A DNA stretch of 64,000 bases from Chryseobacterium sp. ERMR1:04 (GCF_001297705.1 NZ_LIRF01000003.1:868001-932000), one strand, 5' to 3'. Positions 18,180 through 28,030 are shown, numbered from the stretch's first letter. Notes: generated by a model not told the origin, from the letters alone. Translations and numbers: made by a program.

Positions 18180-20552
18180 ATGCTTAAACGATTAATTTTT
18201 TTATTTTTAATTCTCTCTTATTTTTCATCTTATGCTCAAACTAAAACAGGAAGCATCTCAGGAATCATCACTTCTGTTGATGATGAACCTCTAGAGCTTG
18301 TTTCGGTTTCGCTTCTGGAACTCAATAAAAGTACAACCACTGATATTAAAGGAAACTTTAATTTCTCTCAAATAGCACCGGGAAATTATATTGTGAAAAT
18401 TCAGATGCTGGGTCTTAAAGAGCAGCAAATTCCCATTGAAGTAAAAGAGGGTGAAGATTCACCGGTAAATTATAAACTGTCTAAAGAGAATATTCAGTTA
18501 TTACAGGAAGTAAGAATTGCGGGAAATAATTCTAAAGTTACCAGAAAAGAAAGCCCTTATGTTGCAAAGCTTCCCATTAAATACTTAGAAAATCCTCAGG
18601 TTTATAATATCGTCCCCAAAGAATTAATCAATCAGCAAATGGCTGTGGATCTGGGAAGTGTTTCAAAAAATGTTCCCGGTGCCGGTATTCCGATGATTGC
18701 CAATCAGGGAAGAGTAACATTCCGTTCCCGCGGATTTGATACGGAACCTAATGCCAGAAACGGAGTTGCCGGTGCCGCATTCTCCTTTTTAGACAATGCC
18801 AACCTGGAAAGAATAGAAGCCATTAAAGGACCTTCAACAACTTTATTCGGTACGCAGGTTTCAAGCAGTTACGGAGGATTATACAACAGAGTCACTAAAA
18901 AACCATACAACGGTACGGGTGGAGAAGTAAGCTATACAGGCGGAAGCTGGAATTTTAACCGATTGACTTTCGATGCCAATACGCCAATAAATCCTGATAA
19001 AACAGCATTATTAAGATTAAACGGTGCCACCACTTTCGAAAAAAGCTTTCAAGATAATGGCTTCACCAACAGTTTAGCCCTTGCACCAAGTTTTTCTTAT
19101 CAGATCAACGACAGACTTTCATTATTATTAGACGTGGAATTTGGGATCGCAAAAGGAACTTCTGTGGTTCGTTTTAATCCTTATACAAAAAGTAACAAGA
19201 TTCAATCTATTGCCGATATGAATTTCCCTTACAATAAAACATTTTTGGGAGATGATATCACCTACTCTACTCAAATGCTGAATATTTTTGGACAGCTAAA
19301 CTATAAGATATCATCTTCATGGACGTCACAAACGATATTCTCTCGCGCAAGATCAACAATTAATGGTTATATTACCGCTTTAAACGGTCGTTCTGATACA
19401 ACGCTACAACCAAGCGTTATTGTAGGAAATACCAATTTTATCGCTACCAATCTACAGCAAAATTTCATCGGTGATTTCTACATCGGGAAATTCCGTAACA
19501 GAATGGTTGTAGGGTTAGATTATTACAACAATTTCAATAATTTCGACAGAGTTACTGTGAATGCTCCGGTCGTTAATTTTGTCAATACTCCAAAAGATTA
19601 CCGAGTGACAAGAGATATGCTTGATACGCTTGCCAACACCGGAACTCCACGAAAAGAAAAAAGTAGTGATAATACCTACGCCGCTTATGTTTCTGATGTT
19701 TTTGATATTACAGATCGATTAAAAGTAATGGCAAGTTTAAGAGTTGATAATTTCCATTACAATGGGGTTTATAACATTTTAACGGGTGAAACGGCTGGCG
19801 GTCTTAGTGTAAGCGGATTACAGGCAGGACCTTATACGCAAACCGCATTATCTCACAAATCCGGATTAATTTATGAAGTTTTAAAAGACAAAGTATCTCT
19901 TTTTGGAAATTATCTGAATGGATTCTTTAACATCAGCGGGGTTGATAAAAACGGAAATAACTTTATTCCTCAAAAAGGAAATCAATTAGAATTCGGAGCA
20001 AAAGCAGATTTGTTTAATCATAAACTAGTCGGAACCATTAGTTATTATGACATCAAGGTAGATCATGTTTTGAGAACAGATCCTGATGATGCCAATTTTT
20101 CAATACAAGACGGATCACAATACAGCAAAGGAGTAGAAATAGATATTACGGCCAATCCTATTGCTGGTTTAACCATTATTGCCGGATATGCTTATAACGA
20201 CAGTAAGTTTACAAAATCTGACGCCTCTGTATTGAACCTTCGTCCTGCCGCTTCAGGTCCACAGAATATGTATAATTTCTGGGTAAGCTATGCGTTGACA
20301 AAAGGTAAGTTCAGTGGTTTCGGAGCAGGTTTCGGAGGTAACATCGGCAGTATGTCTTATCAAACCAACACCCAAACAGCTAAAGTGATTATCCCTTCTT
20401 ATAAAATGTTTGATGCCAGCATATTTTATGATCGTCCTAAATACAGACTCGGTTTAAAAATAGATAATATTACGAGCGAAAGAGCATGGTCTGTAAGACT
20501 GACTCCTCAGGCTCCTATCCGATTTTTAGCAAGCCTTGCATTAAAATTTTAA
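18180..20552 (+). CDS. TonB-dependent siderophore-type receptor
   Basis: A 790-residue outer-membrane receptor. The signal peptide ends SSYAQT. Residues about 25-100 are a carboxypeptidase-regulatory-like beta sandwich (GSISGIITSVDDEPLELVSV). The plug follows at about 125-230 (VTFRSRGFDTEP, then IEAIKGPSTTLFG), and the 22-strand barrel ends in FLASLALKF with a terminal aromatic residue. The RGF and KGP motifs place it with FhuA/FoxA-type ferric-siderophore receptors. The ligand is not readable. A DUF4198-like gene starts 24 bases downstream, consistent with a metal-uptake operon. Confidence 0.92.
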   Translation: MLKRLIFLFLILSYFSSYAQTKTGSISGIITSVDDEPLELVSVSLLELNKSTTTDIKGNFNFSQIAPGNYIVKIQMLGLKEQQIPIEVKEGEDSPVNYKLSKENIQLLQEVRIAGNNSKVTRKESPYVAKLPIKYLENPQVYNIVPKELINQQMAVDLGSVSKNVPGAGIPMIANQGRVTFRSRGFDTEPNARNGVAGAAFSFLDNANLERIEAIKGPSTTLFGTQVSSSYGGLYNRVTKKPYNGTGGEVSYTGGSWNFNRLTFDANTPINPDKTALLRLNGATTFEKSFQDNGFTNSLALAPSFSYQINDRLSLLLDVEFGIAKGTSVVRFNPYTKSNKIQSIADMNFPYNKTFLGDDITYSTQMLNIFGQLNYKISSSWTSQTIFSRARSTINGYITALNGRSDTTLQPSVIVGNTNFIATNLQQNFIGDFYIGKFRNRMVVGLDYYNNFNNFDRVTVNAPVVNFVNTPKDYRVTRDMLDTLANTGTPRKEKSSDNTYAAYVSDVFDITDRLKVMASLRVDNFHYNGVYNILTGETAGGLSVSGLQAGPYTQTALSHKSGLIYEVLKDKVSLFGNYLNGFFNISGVDKNGNNFIPQKGNQLEFGAKADLFNHKLVGTISYYDIKVDHVLRTDPDDANFSIQDGSQYSKGVEIDITANPIAGLTIIAGYAYNDSKFTKSDASVLNLRPAASGPQNMYNFWVSYALTKGKFSGFGAGFGGNIGSMSYQTNTQTAKVIIPSYKMFDASIFYDRPKYRLGLKIDNITSERAWSVRLTPQAPIRFLASLALKF

Positions 20553-20575
20553 ATACCCTCTAAAAGATACCCGCT

Positions 20576-21289
20576 GTGAATAAGATTTTTTATTTGTTAT
20601 TTTTCCTCCTACTCAGCAATTTTGCCTATGCTGATGGATATTGGTTAGAACTTGATGGTTCCGGTAAGCGCAATGATACACTCACCATAAAAATTCGTTA
20701 TGGTGGGGTAAACGACGAAAAAGTGCGATACATCAAAAACGGAGATGATCTTAATAAAATGAAAAACTTCACCGTTACAGTCCTTAGCCCAAGTGGTAAA
20801 AAAATCACCGTTCCTATTCAACAGAAATATGATCATTGGATAGGATATTATATCCCAAAAGAAGACGGAATATTTCAAGTTGCCGCAATTGATACCAAGC
20901 TTCCCGTAGTTGAGCGAGAAAAAAATCTGCAAAACATTAAGCCTATACAATATTTACATGCTACCTACACGGTAAATAACGGTAAAAAATATAAAGAAGA
21001 GATGCCTTATTTATATCTATCTGTTAAGATTAAAAAAGATACTGCACTCGTTTTTCCTTTTATCAATGGCGTTCCGGTAAAAGCAGGAACTTCGATAAGA
21101 ATATTTTTGCCCAATAATCAGGATATAAAAGTGACGCCTGATGATCATGGTACCGCAACATTTCCTCTATCTTTAAAAGGAAATTATCTTATCCGCCTGG
21201 ATCAATATGTTGACAAAAAGGGAGTTTTTGAAAACAAGACATACTATTCGGAAAGACATCGCTATGATTATAGTCTTGAAGTTAAATAA
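20576..21289 (+). CDS. Secreted DUF4198-like protein
   Basis: A 237-residue periplasmic protein beginning with GTG. The signal peptide is MNKIFYLLFFLLLSNFAYADG. The body is beta-rich with two Ig-like halves; the pattern GYWLELDGSG at the start and the C-terminal KGNYLIRLDQYVDK suit DUF4198 (NikM-like) proteins, which accompany metal uptake receptors. It sits 24 bases after the siderophore receptor gene and probably works with it at the periplasmic step. The family call is from pattern recognition only. Confidence 0.7.
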   Translation: MNKIFYLLFFLLLSNFAYADGYWLELDGSGKRNDTLTIKIRYGGVNDEKVRYIKNGDDLNKMKNFTVTVLSPSGKKITVPIQQKYDHWIGYYIPKEDGIFQVAAIDTKLPVVEREKNLQNIKPIQYLHATYTVNNGKKYKEEMPYLYLSVKIKKDTALVFPFINGVPVKAGTSIRIFLPNNQDIKVTPDDHGTATFPLSLKGNYLIRLDQYVDKKGVFENKTYYSERHRYDYSLEVK

Positions 21290-21318
21290 TAAAAAAAACT
21301 GTTTAAACGAATCAAAAA

Positions 21319-21520
21319 ATTAAACCACAGAAGGTACAAAAGCTATTATTGGATCATTTAACACTTAGCTATTTTGTTTTGAAAACAAAGCTTGCAAAAG
21401 AATAATATTTCGACTCCGCTCAATATGCAAATATTTTTTTTTAACTTATGTGTTCTTTGTTTACAATTCATGGTTAACTTAAATAATGGCTAATTCTTTT
21501 GACTCTTTTGTGGTTAAAAG
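21319..21520. repeat. MITE-like intergenic element with AACCACA inverted ends
   Basis: The left end reads TTAAACCACAGAAGGTACAA and the right end, about 200 bases away, reads CTTTTGTGGTTAA, its approximate reverse complement. The left end matches that of the element at 79. There is no ORF inside. It fills the gap between the DUF4198-like gene and the convergent transporter gene. Confidence 0.5.
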
Positions 21521-21552
21521 AAAAAAATTAAACAAGTTCATCATTTATCTAA

Positions 21553-21969
21553 TCATTTTAAAGCCAACAATATCGTTCCTCCGATAATAAGAAGCGCTCC
21601 CATTGCTGTTTTTAAGGTCAATGTTTCTTTAAAAAAAAGTACCGCAAAAATAATGGCTATTGCTACACTTAATTTATCTACTGCCGCAACTTGCGAAACC
21701 TTCCCGATTTGTAATGCTTTAAAATAAAACAACCACGACAAACCTGTTGCCACGCCCGACAGCACCAAAAATATAATATTCTGTTTTGATAATGAACCGA
21801 TTTCTTTGGCTTCTCCTTTTATCAATACAATGCTCCAAACCAATATAAGAATGATGATTGTCCTAATTCCTGTTGCAAGATTAGAATTGATATTAGACAC
21901 TCCTATTTTAGCAAAAACAGCCGTGAATGCAGCAAATAGCGCTGAAAGTAATGCATAATAAATCCACAT
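21553..21969 (-). CDS. EamA-type small membrane transporter
   Basis: A 138-residue protein with four to five hydrophobic segments, corresponding to a single EamA repeat of the drug/metabolite transporter superfamily. The final segment (TLKTAMGALLIIGGTILLAL) is typical of the repeat end. Single-repeat members work as dimers. The substrate is unknown. It begins 21 bases after the stop of the upstream PAP2 gene, so the two may be cotranscribed. Confidence 0.85.
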   Translation of the reverse strand: MWIYYALLSALFAAFTAVFAKIGVSNINSNLATGIRTIIILILVWSIVLIKGEAKEIGSLSKQNIIFLVLSGVATGLSWLFYFKALQIGKVSQVAAVDKLSVAIAIIFAVLFFKETLTLKTAMGALLIIGGTILLALK

Positions 21970-21990
21970 AGTAAAGGTTTTAAGTTAACA

Positions 21991-22677
21991 TCAAAAAGCT
22001 TTTTCTTTATTATTGATACCTCCTGTATTTTCAAGATAAAAATGGGCTGCGATTACCAAAAGAATGCATCCCAGCACAAAGCCTCCTAGCACATCCGTAA
22101 ACCAGTGTGCTCCTAAATAAACCCTTGATACAGCGCCAACAACTATTAAGATAACACAAATGCCTGAAAGAACAATCTTTATTTTTTTACTCAATCTATT
22201 TGTATTCATTATCATAAGAATCAGCGAACCAAAGAAAACCGTGTAAAACAAGACGTGTCCGCTTGGGAAACTTTGAAATTTGGTATCTTCAAGTAAGGTT
22301 ACCAACTTGGCAGACGGACGAGGCCTGTCTATAATCACTTTGAAAAACAATCCCACCACTCCTGAAAATAAGGTAGATAATAATAAAATCGCTTCTCTTT
22401 TAAATTGTAATAAAAGTAAAGCCAACGACAAGGAAATAACGACCATTACAGAGGTGGAGGTTCTTCCAAACCAACTGATCCATATCATAAAGTTATTCAT
22501 TCCTGAACTTTGATTCTCCTGGATTTCCCTTGAAATATGTAGATCTAAATACTGAGGTGGTTCCGCGATGACATACCAACTTAAAAACATAAATAGTAAG
22601 ATAAGCACGGCAAAAATAACATATACAAAAGGTTCTATTTTTTTGATTTGAAAAGAGGAAAATCTCATAATTAGCAT
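21991..22677 (-). CDS. PAP2-family membrane phosphatase
   Basis: A 228-residue protein with about six membrane helices. All three signature motifs of the PAP2 acid phosphatases are present: KVIIDRPRP, FPSGHVLF and SRVYLGAHWFTDVLGG. They supply the phosphate-binding Arg/Lys and the two catalytic His, so lipid or undecaprenyl pyrophosphate is a likely substrate class. The ATG at 22668 (MRFSSFQIKK) may be the real start. It is cotranscribed with or just upstream of the EamA gene. Confidence 0.9.
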   Translation of the reverse strand: MLIMRFSSFQIKKIEPFVYVIFAVLILLFMFLSWYVIAEPPQYLDLHISREIQENQSSGMNNFMIWISWFGRTSTSVMVVISLSLALLLLQFKREAILLLSTLFSGVVGLFFKVIIDRPRPSAKLVTLLEDTKFQSFPSGHVLFYTVFFGSLILMIMNTNRLSKKIKIVLSGICVILIVVGAVSRVYLGAHWFTDVLGGFVLGCILLVIAAHFYLENTGGINNKEKAF

Positions 22678-22981
22678 TTTATATCTGCAAAATAAAAGAA
22701 TGATTCTGAATAAATTTTGAATATTGCTTAGAACCTGTGATAATTTTACTCAGGAATCATTATATGTCTAGTTGTTAATTTTTATTGAAAAGACTCAATA
22801 GGTCATGTTTGAAATTATTTTTTGATGAATGAGTTTAACGAAAAGTTGATGAATAATTTTGCTTTATTTTAAGTGGGCAAAGTGATGCGACTTCGTCGCT
22901 GATGAAGGATTTAGATAAAGATTTGAACGGTATACAAAAAATCAAACTTATAGGTTATCACAGGCTCTTATTATTGATTCA

Positions 22982-23500
22982 TTATGCAAGTTTCCATATC
23001 TTATCATACCAATCTTTTTTACTGTTGATTGCTAATTCAAAATCAGGGTCCATTTGCATTTCCTGTATTTTATTGAAGGTATAATTTCCAATTTCTGTTA
23101 ATGCAGGTTGTAGCTGAGACCAACATTTTCCTCCCTTTTGATATTCCCAATTTATAGGAAAATCAGCATGAGTCACTTCCTCAAAATCTCTGAGTTCAAA
23201 ATTAGCGGGATTGCAATTTCGTTGTATCCATGTCTCGGGTTTAAACAATTCGGCTCCTTCGAGATCTCCTTCTTCAATAAGGTCTTCGTATTCTTCTTTG
23301 TCAAATGCATTGGATTGCTGCACTTCATGAATTGAATTTTGTCTGCTATCAAAATTGATAGAACTGGAGCCTGCATTTGGGTCTGTCCATATACTCACCG
23401 TATAGATTACATATTCTGGCTTTTCTGCTTTCAATTTTTCTATTGCTTTATCCACCATAGATTTCATCTCGGTAAGATAGTTTTCTTTGCTAAAAGCCAT
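22982..23500 (-). CDS. Hypothetical protein, DUF4303-like
   Basis: A 172-residue acidic soluble protein with no signal peptide. The segment YVIYTVSIWTDPNAGSSSIN near residue 35 and the acidic middle (DLIEEGDLEGAEL) resemble DUF4303-type proteins, some of which occur as immunity proteins or with SMI1/KNR4 relatives. No toxin gene is adjacent, so immunity is not supported here. Single gene; function unknown. Confidence 0.65.
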   Translation of the reverse strand: MAFSKENYLTEMKSMVDKAIEKLKAEKPEYVIYTVSIWTDPNAGSSSINFDSRQNSIHEVQQSNAFDKEEYEDLIEEGDLEGAELFKPETWIQRNCNPANFELRDFEEVTHADFPINWEYQKGGKCWSQLQPALTEIGNYTFNKIQEMQMDPDFELAINSKKDWYDKIWKLA

Positions 23501-23651
23501 ATACAGTTGTTTGATGTGATTTATATTGAATTAAATGTAGCAATTTTAAAACCATATAAAAACTTTCTCCTCAAAATAAGTAATCTGAAAGAAGATCATT
23601 GAAAAGACTTCATCATCAACAAATCCATCCGTTCCTAGTGAAAGCGATTCC

Positions 23652-24536
23652 CTATTTCTTATGGCTCCCTAAACCCTTCATCCATTGAATAGCGAGATTA
23701 AGGGGTTCCGGGGATTTAGAAGAAGCTGTATTATGACCTAAATCTGGAAATAAGTGATATTCATAAGGCTTACCTTGTGCTTTAAATTCATTTAGTTTAT
23801 CAATTGATAACCCTACAGGAATCTGCACATCTTTGCCTCCAAAAAGCCAAAGTCCACGAATTGAAAGCTGGGCTAATGCATCACTAGGATCAGTAGCTGT
23901 GAATTGATAACGATCAGCATCGTGATGGGTATGTTCTCTTGCATCAGCTTCCGTATGCGTATCCCAAAATTGAGGTTTTCCTTCTGTGTAAAACTGAAAC
24001 CTCAGCTGTTCGAGTGTTGTAACAACCGGTCCGCTAAATAATATCATAAAGCTAATTTTACTATTATTTTTAGCCGCTTTAGGAATGACCCAGCCAGCCT
24101 GACTAAAACCCATTAAACCCAACGGAACATGAACATTCGGAACATGCGCTAACAGTTCTTTGGAGGCAGCGCTCGCATCCAGGGCCAACAAATCAAGATT
24201 GGAGGAATCCACATTATTGGTGCCCACTTCCGGTCCTACATATACTCCACCTGATTTTCCAACTCCGCGTTTATCATACGTCAGCACCGCAATGCCATTT
24301 TTCGCCAAAAGTGAAGCCATTTCTATCATTCTTGTTTCCTTACCCGATCCATGAACGAGGACTACCAAGGCATGGGGATGCTGAGGTTTGTAAATCGTTC
24401 CCGCCAAATTAACCCCGCTACTCTTGAAGTTAATATCTTCCGTGGTAAAGTCGGTTTGATTGGATAATGCAATGGTCTTTTGCGCTGTTAGGCTTATGCT
24501 CAAGCAGCAAAGTAAAAGAAGGATGGAGTGTTTCAT
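23652..24536 (-). CDS. Secreted alpha/beta hydrolase
   Basis: A 294-residue enzyme with a signal peptide ending LTAQKT. The alpha/beta hydrolase fold is shown by the oxyanion segment VVLVHGSGKETR, the nucleophile elbow GFSQAG (Ser in GxSxG) at about residue 145, and a C-terminal catalytic His in DLGHNT. The acid is probably the Asp in WLFGGKDVQIP. The sequence suits esterase or acyl-peptidase-like BAAT/S9-related hydrolases; the substrate is unknown. The remnant at 24583 and the S41 peptidase gene lie upstream on the same strand. Confidence 0.88.
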   Translation of the reverse strand: MKHSILLLLCCLSISLTAQKTIALSNQTDFTTEDINFKSSGVNLAGTIYKPQHPHALVVLVHGSGKETRMIEMASLLAKNGIAVLTYDKRGVGKSGGVYVGPEVGTNNVDSSNLDLLALDASAASKELLAHVPNVHVPLGLMGFSQAGWVIPKAAKNNSKISFMILFSGPVVTTLEQLRFQFYTEGKPQFWDTHTEADAREHTHHDADRYQFTATDPSDALAQLSIRGLWLFGGKDVQIPVGLSIDKLNEFKAQGKPYEYHLFPDLGHNTASSKSPEPLNLAIQWMKGLGSHKK

Positions 24537-24582
24537 GATTTTTATTGGTAAGACTTTATGCCTCGTTTGTAATTTATTTTTT

Positions 24583-24748
24583 CTAACTAATTTCTAAAAT
24601 TTCTACCGCAATTTTGCTGGCAGATGCTATTTCATTGAATCAAGAATCAACTATTTATTTTCAGAACAATACTATCAGACACTGCTCCTGATTGCGCAAA
24701 AGTAGTGTTTGACAAAAATATGAGAAATGAGAATAATAGAGTTTTCAT
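24583..24748 (-). pseudogene. Remnant of a secreted-protein gene
   Basis: An ATG at 24748 starts a good signal peptide (MKTLLFSFLIFLSNTTFAQS), but the frame stops after 33 residues at 24647. About 20 bases on, in another frame, a short segment (FNEIASASKIAVEILEIS, stop at 24583) looks like the end of a protein. The middle appears deleted. Alternatively, the 33-residue ORF is a genuine small secreted peptide. Confidence 0.45.
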
Positions 24749-24789
24749 GGTCAGTTTTGTAACAGGAGTGATGGTAAAAATATATCGTT

Positions 24790-25815
24790 TTATTTCTTCT
24801 CTTTTAACCAACTTATTGCTTTTTTAATTTTTTCATCCTGACTTAAAACCTCAAAATTATCACCGTTGGAAACCATGATATTGGGTTCAATGTTTTTAGG
24901 ATAGATCTTTTTATTTCTATCTGAGGCATAATCTACGGCTAGATTAAGACCAGAATATTTATTCAATTCAAAACCTAAATTAGTGGTTGTATATCCTGCA
25001 GAAGGTTCACCAATGAGAGTAGATTTAGCTCTCCCGATGAACGTTATTGCCGTCATTTCTCTAGAGCTTGCCGTATTTCCACTTATTAAAACAGTAATAG
25101 GAAGATTTTTTTTAATGGGATATCCTTCATATTTTATCGTCGATACTTTTATGGAATCTACATAAAAAGTTCCTTCTTTAATGATCCAATCTCCATCAGG
25201 CTGATGGTTGGGCGTAATAAATCCTCCTACTCTTCCCTCACCAATCAATTCTGATAAACCGGCAATCATCGGATACATATTCCCTCCGGTATTGACTCTC
25301 AGATCAATAATCCATCCTTTAATTTTACGGTCATTTACCTTGGCGATCGCATCTTTAATGTCTTTCGCAATGCTATCCATATGCTTTGCTCCAAAATCAT
25401 TATTTCCGGGAATCAGAATATAGCCAATGTCTTTTCCTATCTTTTCTGAATGTACAAATGTGTATTTCTTAGTCGCTTTTTGTATGGTATTATTTACCTG
25501 AACATCAGCCTTTTTATTCCAACCAAACGTTTTGTTTTTATAGTGTAAACTTCCATGATGATCATCTATTTGTTCAAAAATATAAGGATAGATCGGCAAA
25601 ATATCTTCATAACGCTTTGCTCCGGAAGCCTTCGCATAAACATCTTTACGCAATTGTTCCCAATTAACATTTTTACTGTTTAATGCGTTGGTCTCAATAA
25701 TATTCAAGCTTTTATCTAAATATGTTTTAACACTGTCAACCATACTTGTTGAGTCTCGCTGCGCCATTATGATCAATGGAAATAATAAGAATGGAAATAT
25801 GAAAAATTTATACAT
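24790..25815 (-). CDS. S41-family C-terminal processing peptidase
   Basis: A 341-residue exported protein (signal peptide ending IIMAQRDS). The S41 (tail-specific protease) core occupies about residues 110-330: IGYILIPGNNDFG, GWIIDLRVNTGGNMYP and the nucleophile segment VLISGNTASSREM, where Ser replaces or neighbours the usual nucleophile position. No PDZ domain is clear, as in the smaller interphotoreceptor retinoid-binding-like members. Function is probably degradation of periplasmic proteins. It is on the same strand as the serine hydrolase gene upstream, 108 bases away. Confidence 0.85.
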   Translation of the reverse strand: MYKFFIFPFLLFPLIIMAQRDSTSMVDSVKTYLDKSLNIIETNALNSKNVNWEQLRKDVYAKASGAKRYEDILPIYPYIFEQIDDHHGSLHYKNKTFGWNKKADVQVNNTIQKATKKYTFVHSEKIGKDIGYILIPGNNDFGAKHMDSIAKDIKDAIAKVNDRKIKGWIIDLRVNTGGNMYPMIAGLSELIGEGRVGGFITPNHQPDGDWIIKEGTFYVDSIKVSTIKYEGYPIKKNLPITVLISGNTASSREMTAITFIGRAKSTLIGEPSAGYTTTNLGFELNKYSGLNLAVDYASDRNKKIYPKNIEPNIMVSNGDNFEVLSQDEKIKKAISWLKEKK

Positions 25816-25922
25816 GTTGTTTTGTAAAACGCTTTTAATATTTAGCTAAAGTAATCGTTTGTATGAATATTGATGGGGAAATTTTATGATAATTTGGTTG
25901 AGTCAAGAAATAGGCTATCTTT

Positions 25923-27392
25923 TTATCCTAAGATTTCTTTCAACACCTTTTTACCATTGTCATTATTAGGATTGAGTTCGATGGATTTTTTATACATTTT
26001 AATGGCATCCTCTTTTTTTCCGTGCTTTAAAAGTACTTCTCCATAACTATCATACGTATTCCAGCTTAAAGGGAAGAGAACCGTATTTTGTTTGAATGCA
26101 TTTTCAGCCTCCACACTTTTGTTATTGAACATCAATGCGTACCCTAATGAATTCATTTCATCTTCATTTACATAATAATTCGCAGTATCCTTTTTTATTT
26201 TACTCAATACTTTTTCACTTGCTTTTATTCCTTTTTCGGCCAAGGCAATTCCATAAGTTTTCGCCCCACTTTTCTTTGGCTTTTCAACATTTCCTCCGTT
26301 TAAAATCGTTAAAGCATTATCTGCAATCGGAACCACATTATTGGCATTATTATCAAAAAGAATGATAGCCTGATGTTTCGTTATATTTCTAAGAAGCATG
26401 GTACGTCCTCCTGGCAAACCGCCGTCATGCTTTACAATTTCTCCCATCGAAACATCTTTTCTTGTAATCCAGCCAAGAGCATATCGTTGTACATTATCAT
26501 TTCCATTACTTAGCAAAACGGGAGTAAAAGCTTCTTTTAAAGTGGCTTCGCTTAGTAATTTACCATCATATAAAGCCGCATCATATTTTAGTAAATCTTC
26601 ACAAGTACTTATTAAATCTCCATGTCCCTGAAAATTGAACCTTTCCGCCACTTTAAATTCTTCAATCGTCTCAGCTCTTTGCAACTCCTCCGAGTACGGA
26701 TACTTTACAATATATCTCTTGGAAAGATTTTCATCAACACGACTAAAAAAATTAGATAATGAAGTATTTTTCATTCCGGCAGGTTCGAAAATATACTTTT
26801 CCAAATAGGCTCCATAAGATAATCCTGATATTTTTTCAATAATCAATGCAAGGATATTATAATTAACATTATTATAAGAAAAATCATCTCCAGAGGTAAA
26901 TACTAAGGATTTTTTCTGAGAGGTAAAAGCGGGTATCAGATCTTTATTTGTAAAAACAGTATCCGGATGTTTAGCTATTAAAGGAAAAAAGAGTGAATCG
27001 TAATTCGCTAAACCAGCCGTATGAGATAAGAGTTGTTTTATGGTAACCTTTTTATAGGGAAAGTCATTCAAAAATTTTGAAACCGGATCTTTTAATTCTA
27101 ATTTCCCTTTCTCTTTGAGTTGCAAAATGGCTGTTGAAGTAAAGGTTTTGGTAATAGAAGCAATGGGAAAAGAAGAATTAGCGTTATTATTTCTTTTAGT
27201 TAAAAAATCTGCATAACCAAAAGATTTCTCGTACAGAATTTTCCCATTTTCAGCAATCAAAACATTTCCATTGAATTGTTTATTTTCGGCTAAAGCAGAA
27301 AAAAACTGATCTAGTTTTTCTTGTTTATTTTGACCTGTCACGTTTAAAAAAGCAGTAATAAACAGAGTGAATAGTATTATTTTTGGTTTCAT
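25923..27392 (-). CDS. Secreted serine hydrolase (class C beta-lactamase-like) with TPR
   Basis: The chosen ATG at 27392 opens directly with a signal peptide (MKPKIILFTLFITAFLNVTG); an upstream in-frame ATG at 27443 would add 17 residues and spoil it. The beta-lactamase/DD-peptidase domain has SITK (SxxK), YNNVNYN (YxN) and HDGGLPGG (in place of KTG) in order. A C-terminal TPR pair ends the protein (WNTYDSYGEVLLKHGKKEDA). Class C-type esterases or peptidases of this kind act in the periplasm; the substrate is unknown. Confidence 0.88.
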   Translation of the reverse strand: MKPKIILFTLFITAFLNVTGQNKQEKLDQFFSALAENKQFNGNVLIAENGKILYEKSFGYADFLTKRNNNANSSFPIASITKTFTSTAILQLKEKGKLELKDPVSKFLNDFPYKKVTIKQLLSHTAGLANYDSLFFPLIAKHPDTVFTNKDLIPAFTSQKKSLVFTSGDDFSYNNVNYNILALIIEKISGLSYGAYLEKYIFEPAGMKNTSLSNFFSRVDENLSKRYIVKYPYSEELQRAETIEEFKVAERFNFQGHGDLISTCEDLLKYDAALYDGKLLSEATLKEAFTPVLLSNGNDNVQRYALGWITRKDVSMGEIVKHDGGLPGGRTMLLRNITKHQAIILFDNNANNVVPIADNALTILNGGNVEKPKKSGAKTYGIALAEKGIKASEKVLSKIKKDTANYYVNEDEMNSLGYALMFNNKSVEAENAFKQNTVLFPLSWNTYDSYGEVLLKHGKKEDAIKMYKKSIELNPNNDNGKKVLKEILG

Positions 27393-27443
27393 AGGTTTTA
27401 ATTTTAAGAGCATGCTTTTCAATAATTTCAAGAAAAAAAACAA

Positions 27444-27785
27444 CCCTTTTATTTATTGAATAAACATAAGGATGCTCATTAAATAAGTCTCAAATATACT
27501 GCATCACATGAGTTCCTAAAATGATTAATAATAACCATTTATTAGTTGATTTCAATTTCTACCTTTGTCCTCTGTTATTCTCTGTCACATACCACATTAG
27601 CCCTTTATAAAGGCTTGCTCAAACAAATGAGTTAAAAACACATTGAAATCCCATGATTTTTTAATGCGTAGATAACTGCATCCAACTCGTAAACAAATTT
27701 TAATATCACAATTAATTAAAAATCAGTCACATCTCCCTATTCTAAAAGTTCTCATGTGATGATAGCAGTAAAAAACAAACTCCCT
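27444..27785. other. Intergenic region
   Basis: About 310-340 bases between divergent genes, AT-rich, with no supported ORF apart from a possible short in-frame extension (from 27756) of the next gene. No clear hairpin or promoter was found. Confidence 0.5.
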
Positions 27786-27998
27786 ATGGAAAATAAAGAA
27801 CGACACTACCAAGCATTAGCGGAAAATAAAGGTCGATTAAACGAAATTGATCTCGGCGAAATGATAGGACTTGAGGAAGATGAAACAAGGCAAATAATTG
27901 TACAGCTTCTGTCTGAACATAAAATCGAAAGTCACCAATATCAACCCTGTAATTATACTGTAATAAAGACTAAAAGCAAAGTACTGTTCAAAAAGTAA
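27786..27998 (+). CDS. Small winged-helix-like protein
   Basis: Seventy residues from the ATG at 27786 (MENKERHYQALAENKG); an in-frame ATG at 27756 would add ten basic residues. The pattern is helix, then a winged-helix-like GLEEDETRQIIVQLLSEHKI, then a beta end. It resembles small conserved flavobacterial proteins with an HTH-like fold. It precedes a lipoprotein gene by 32 bases. Function unknown. Confidence 0.65.
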   Translation: MENKERHYQALAENKGRLNEIDLGEMIGLEEDETRQIIVQLLSEHKIESHQYQPCNYTVIKTKSKVLFKK

Positions 27999-28030
27999 AA
28001 CCATATACCTCAATACCTTAAATAAAAATT

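Noticed and set aside
22887..22899. Short hairpin GCGAC/GTCGC near the DUF4303-like gene end
   Set aside because: Stem of only 5 bp and no T run; not a convincing terminator.
22733..22967. 10-base inverted pair CCTGTGATAA/TTATCACAGG
   Set aside because: Short, widely spaced and unsupported by a second copy; could be chance.
22902..23084. Plus-strand ORF of 60 codons at the end of the DUF4303-like gene
   Set aside because: Mostly antisense to the coding region and without support.
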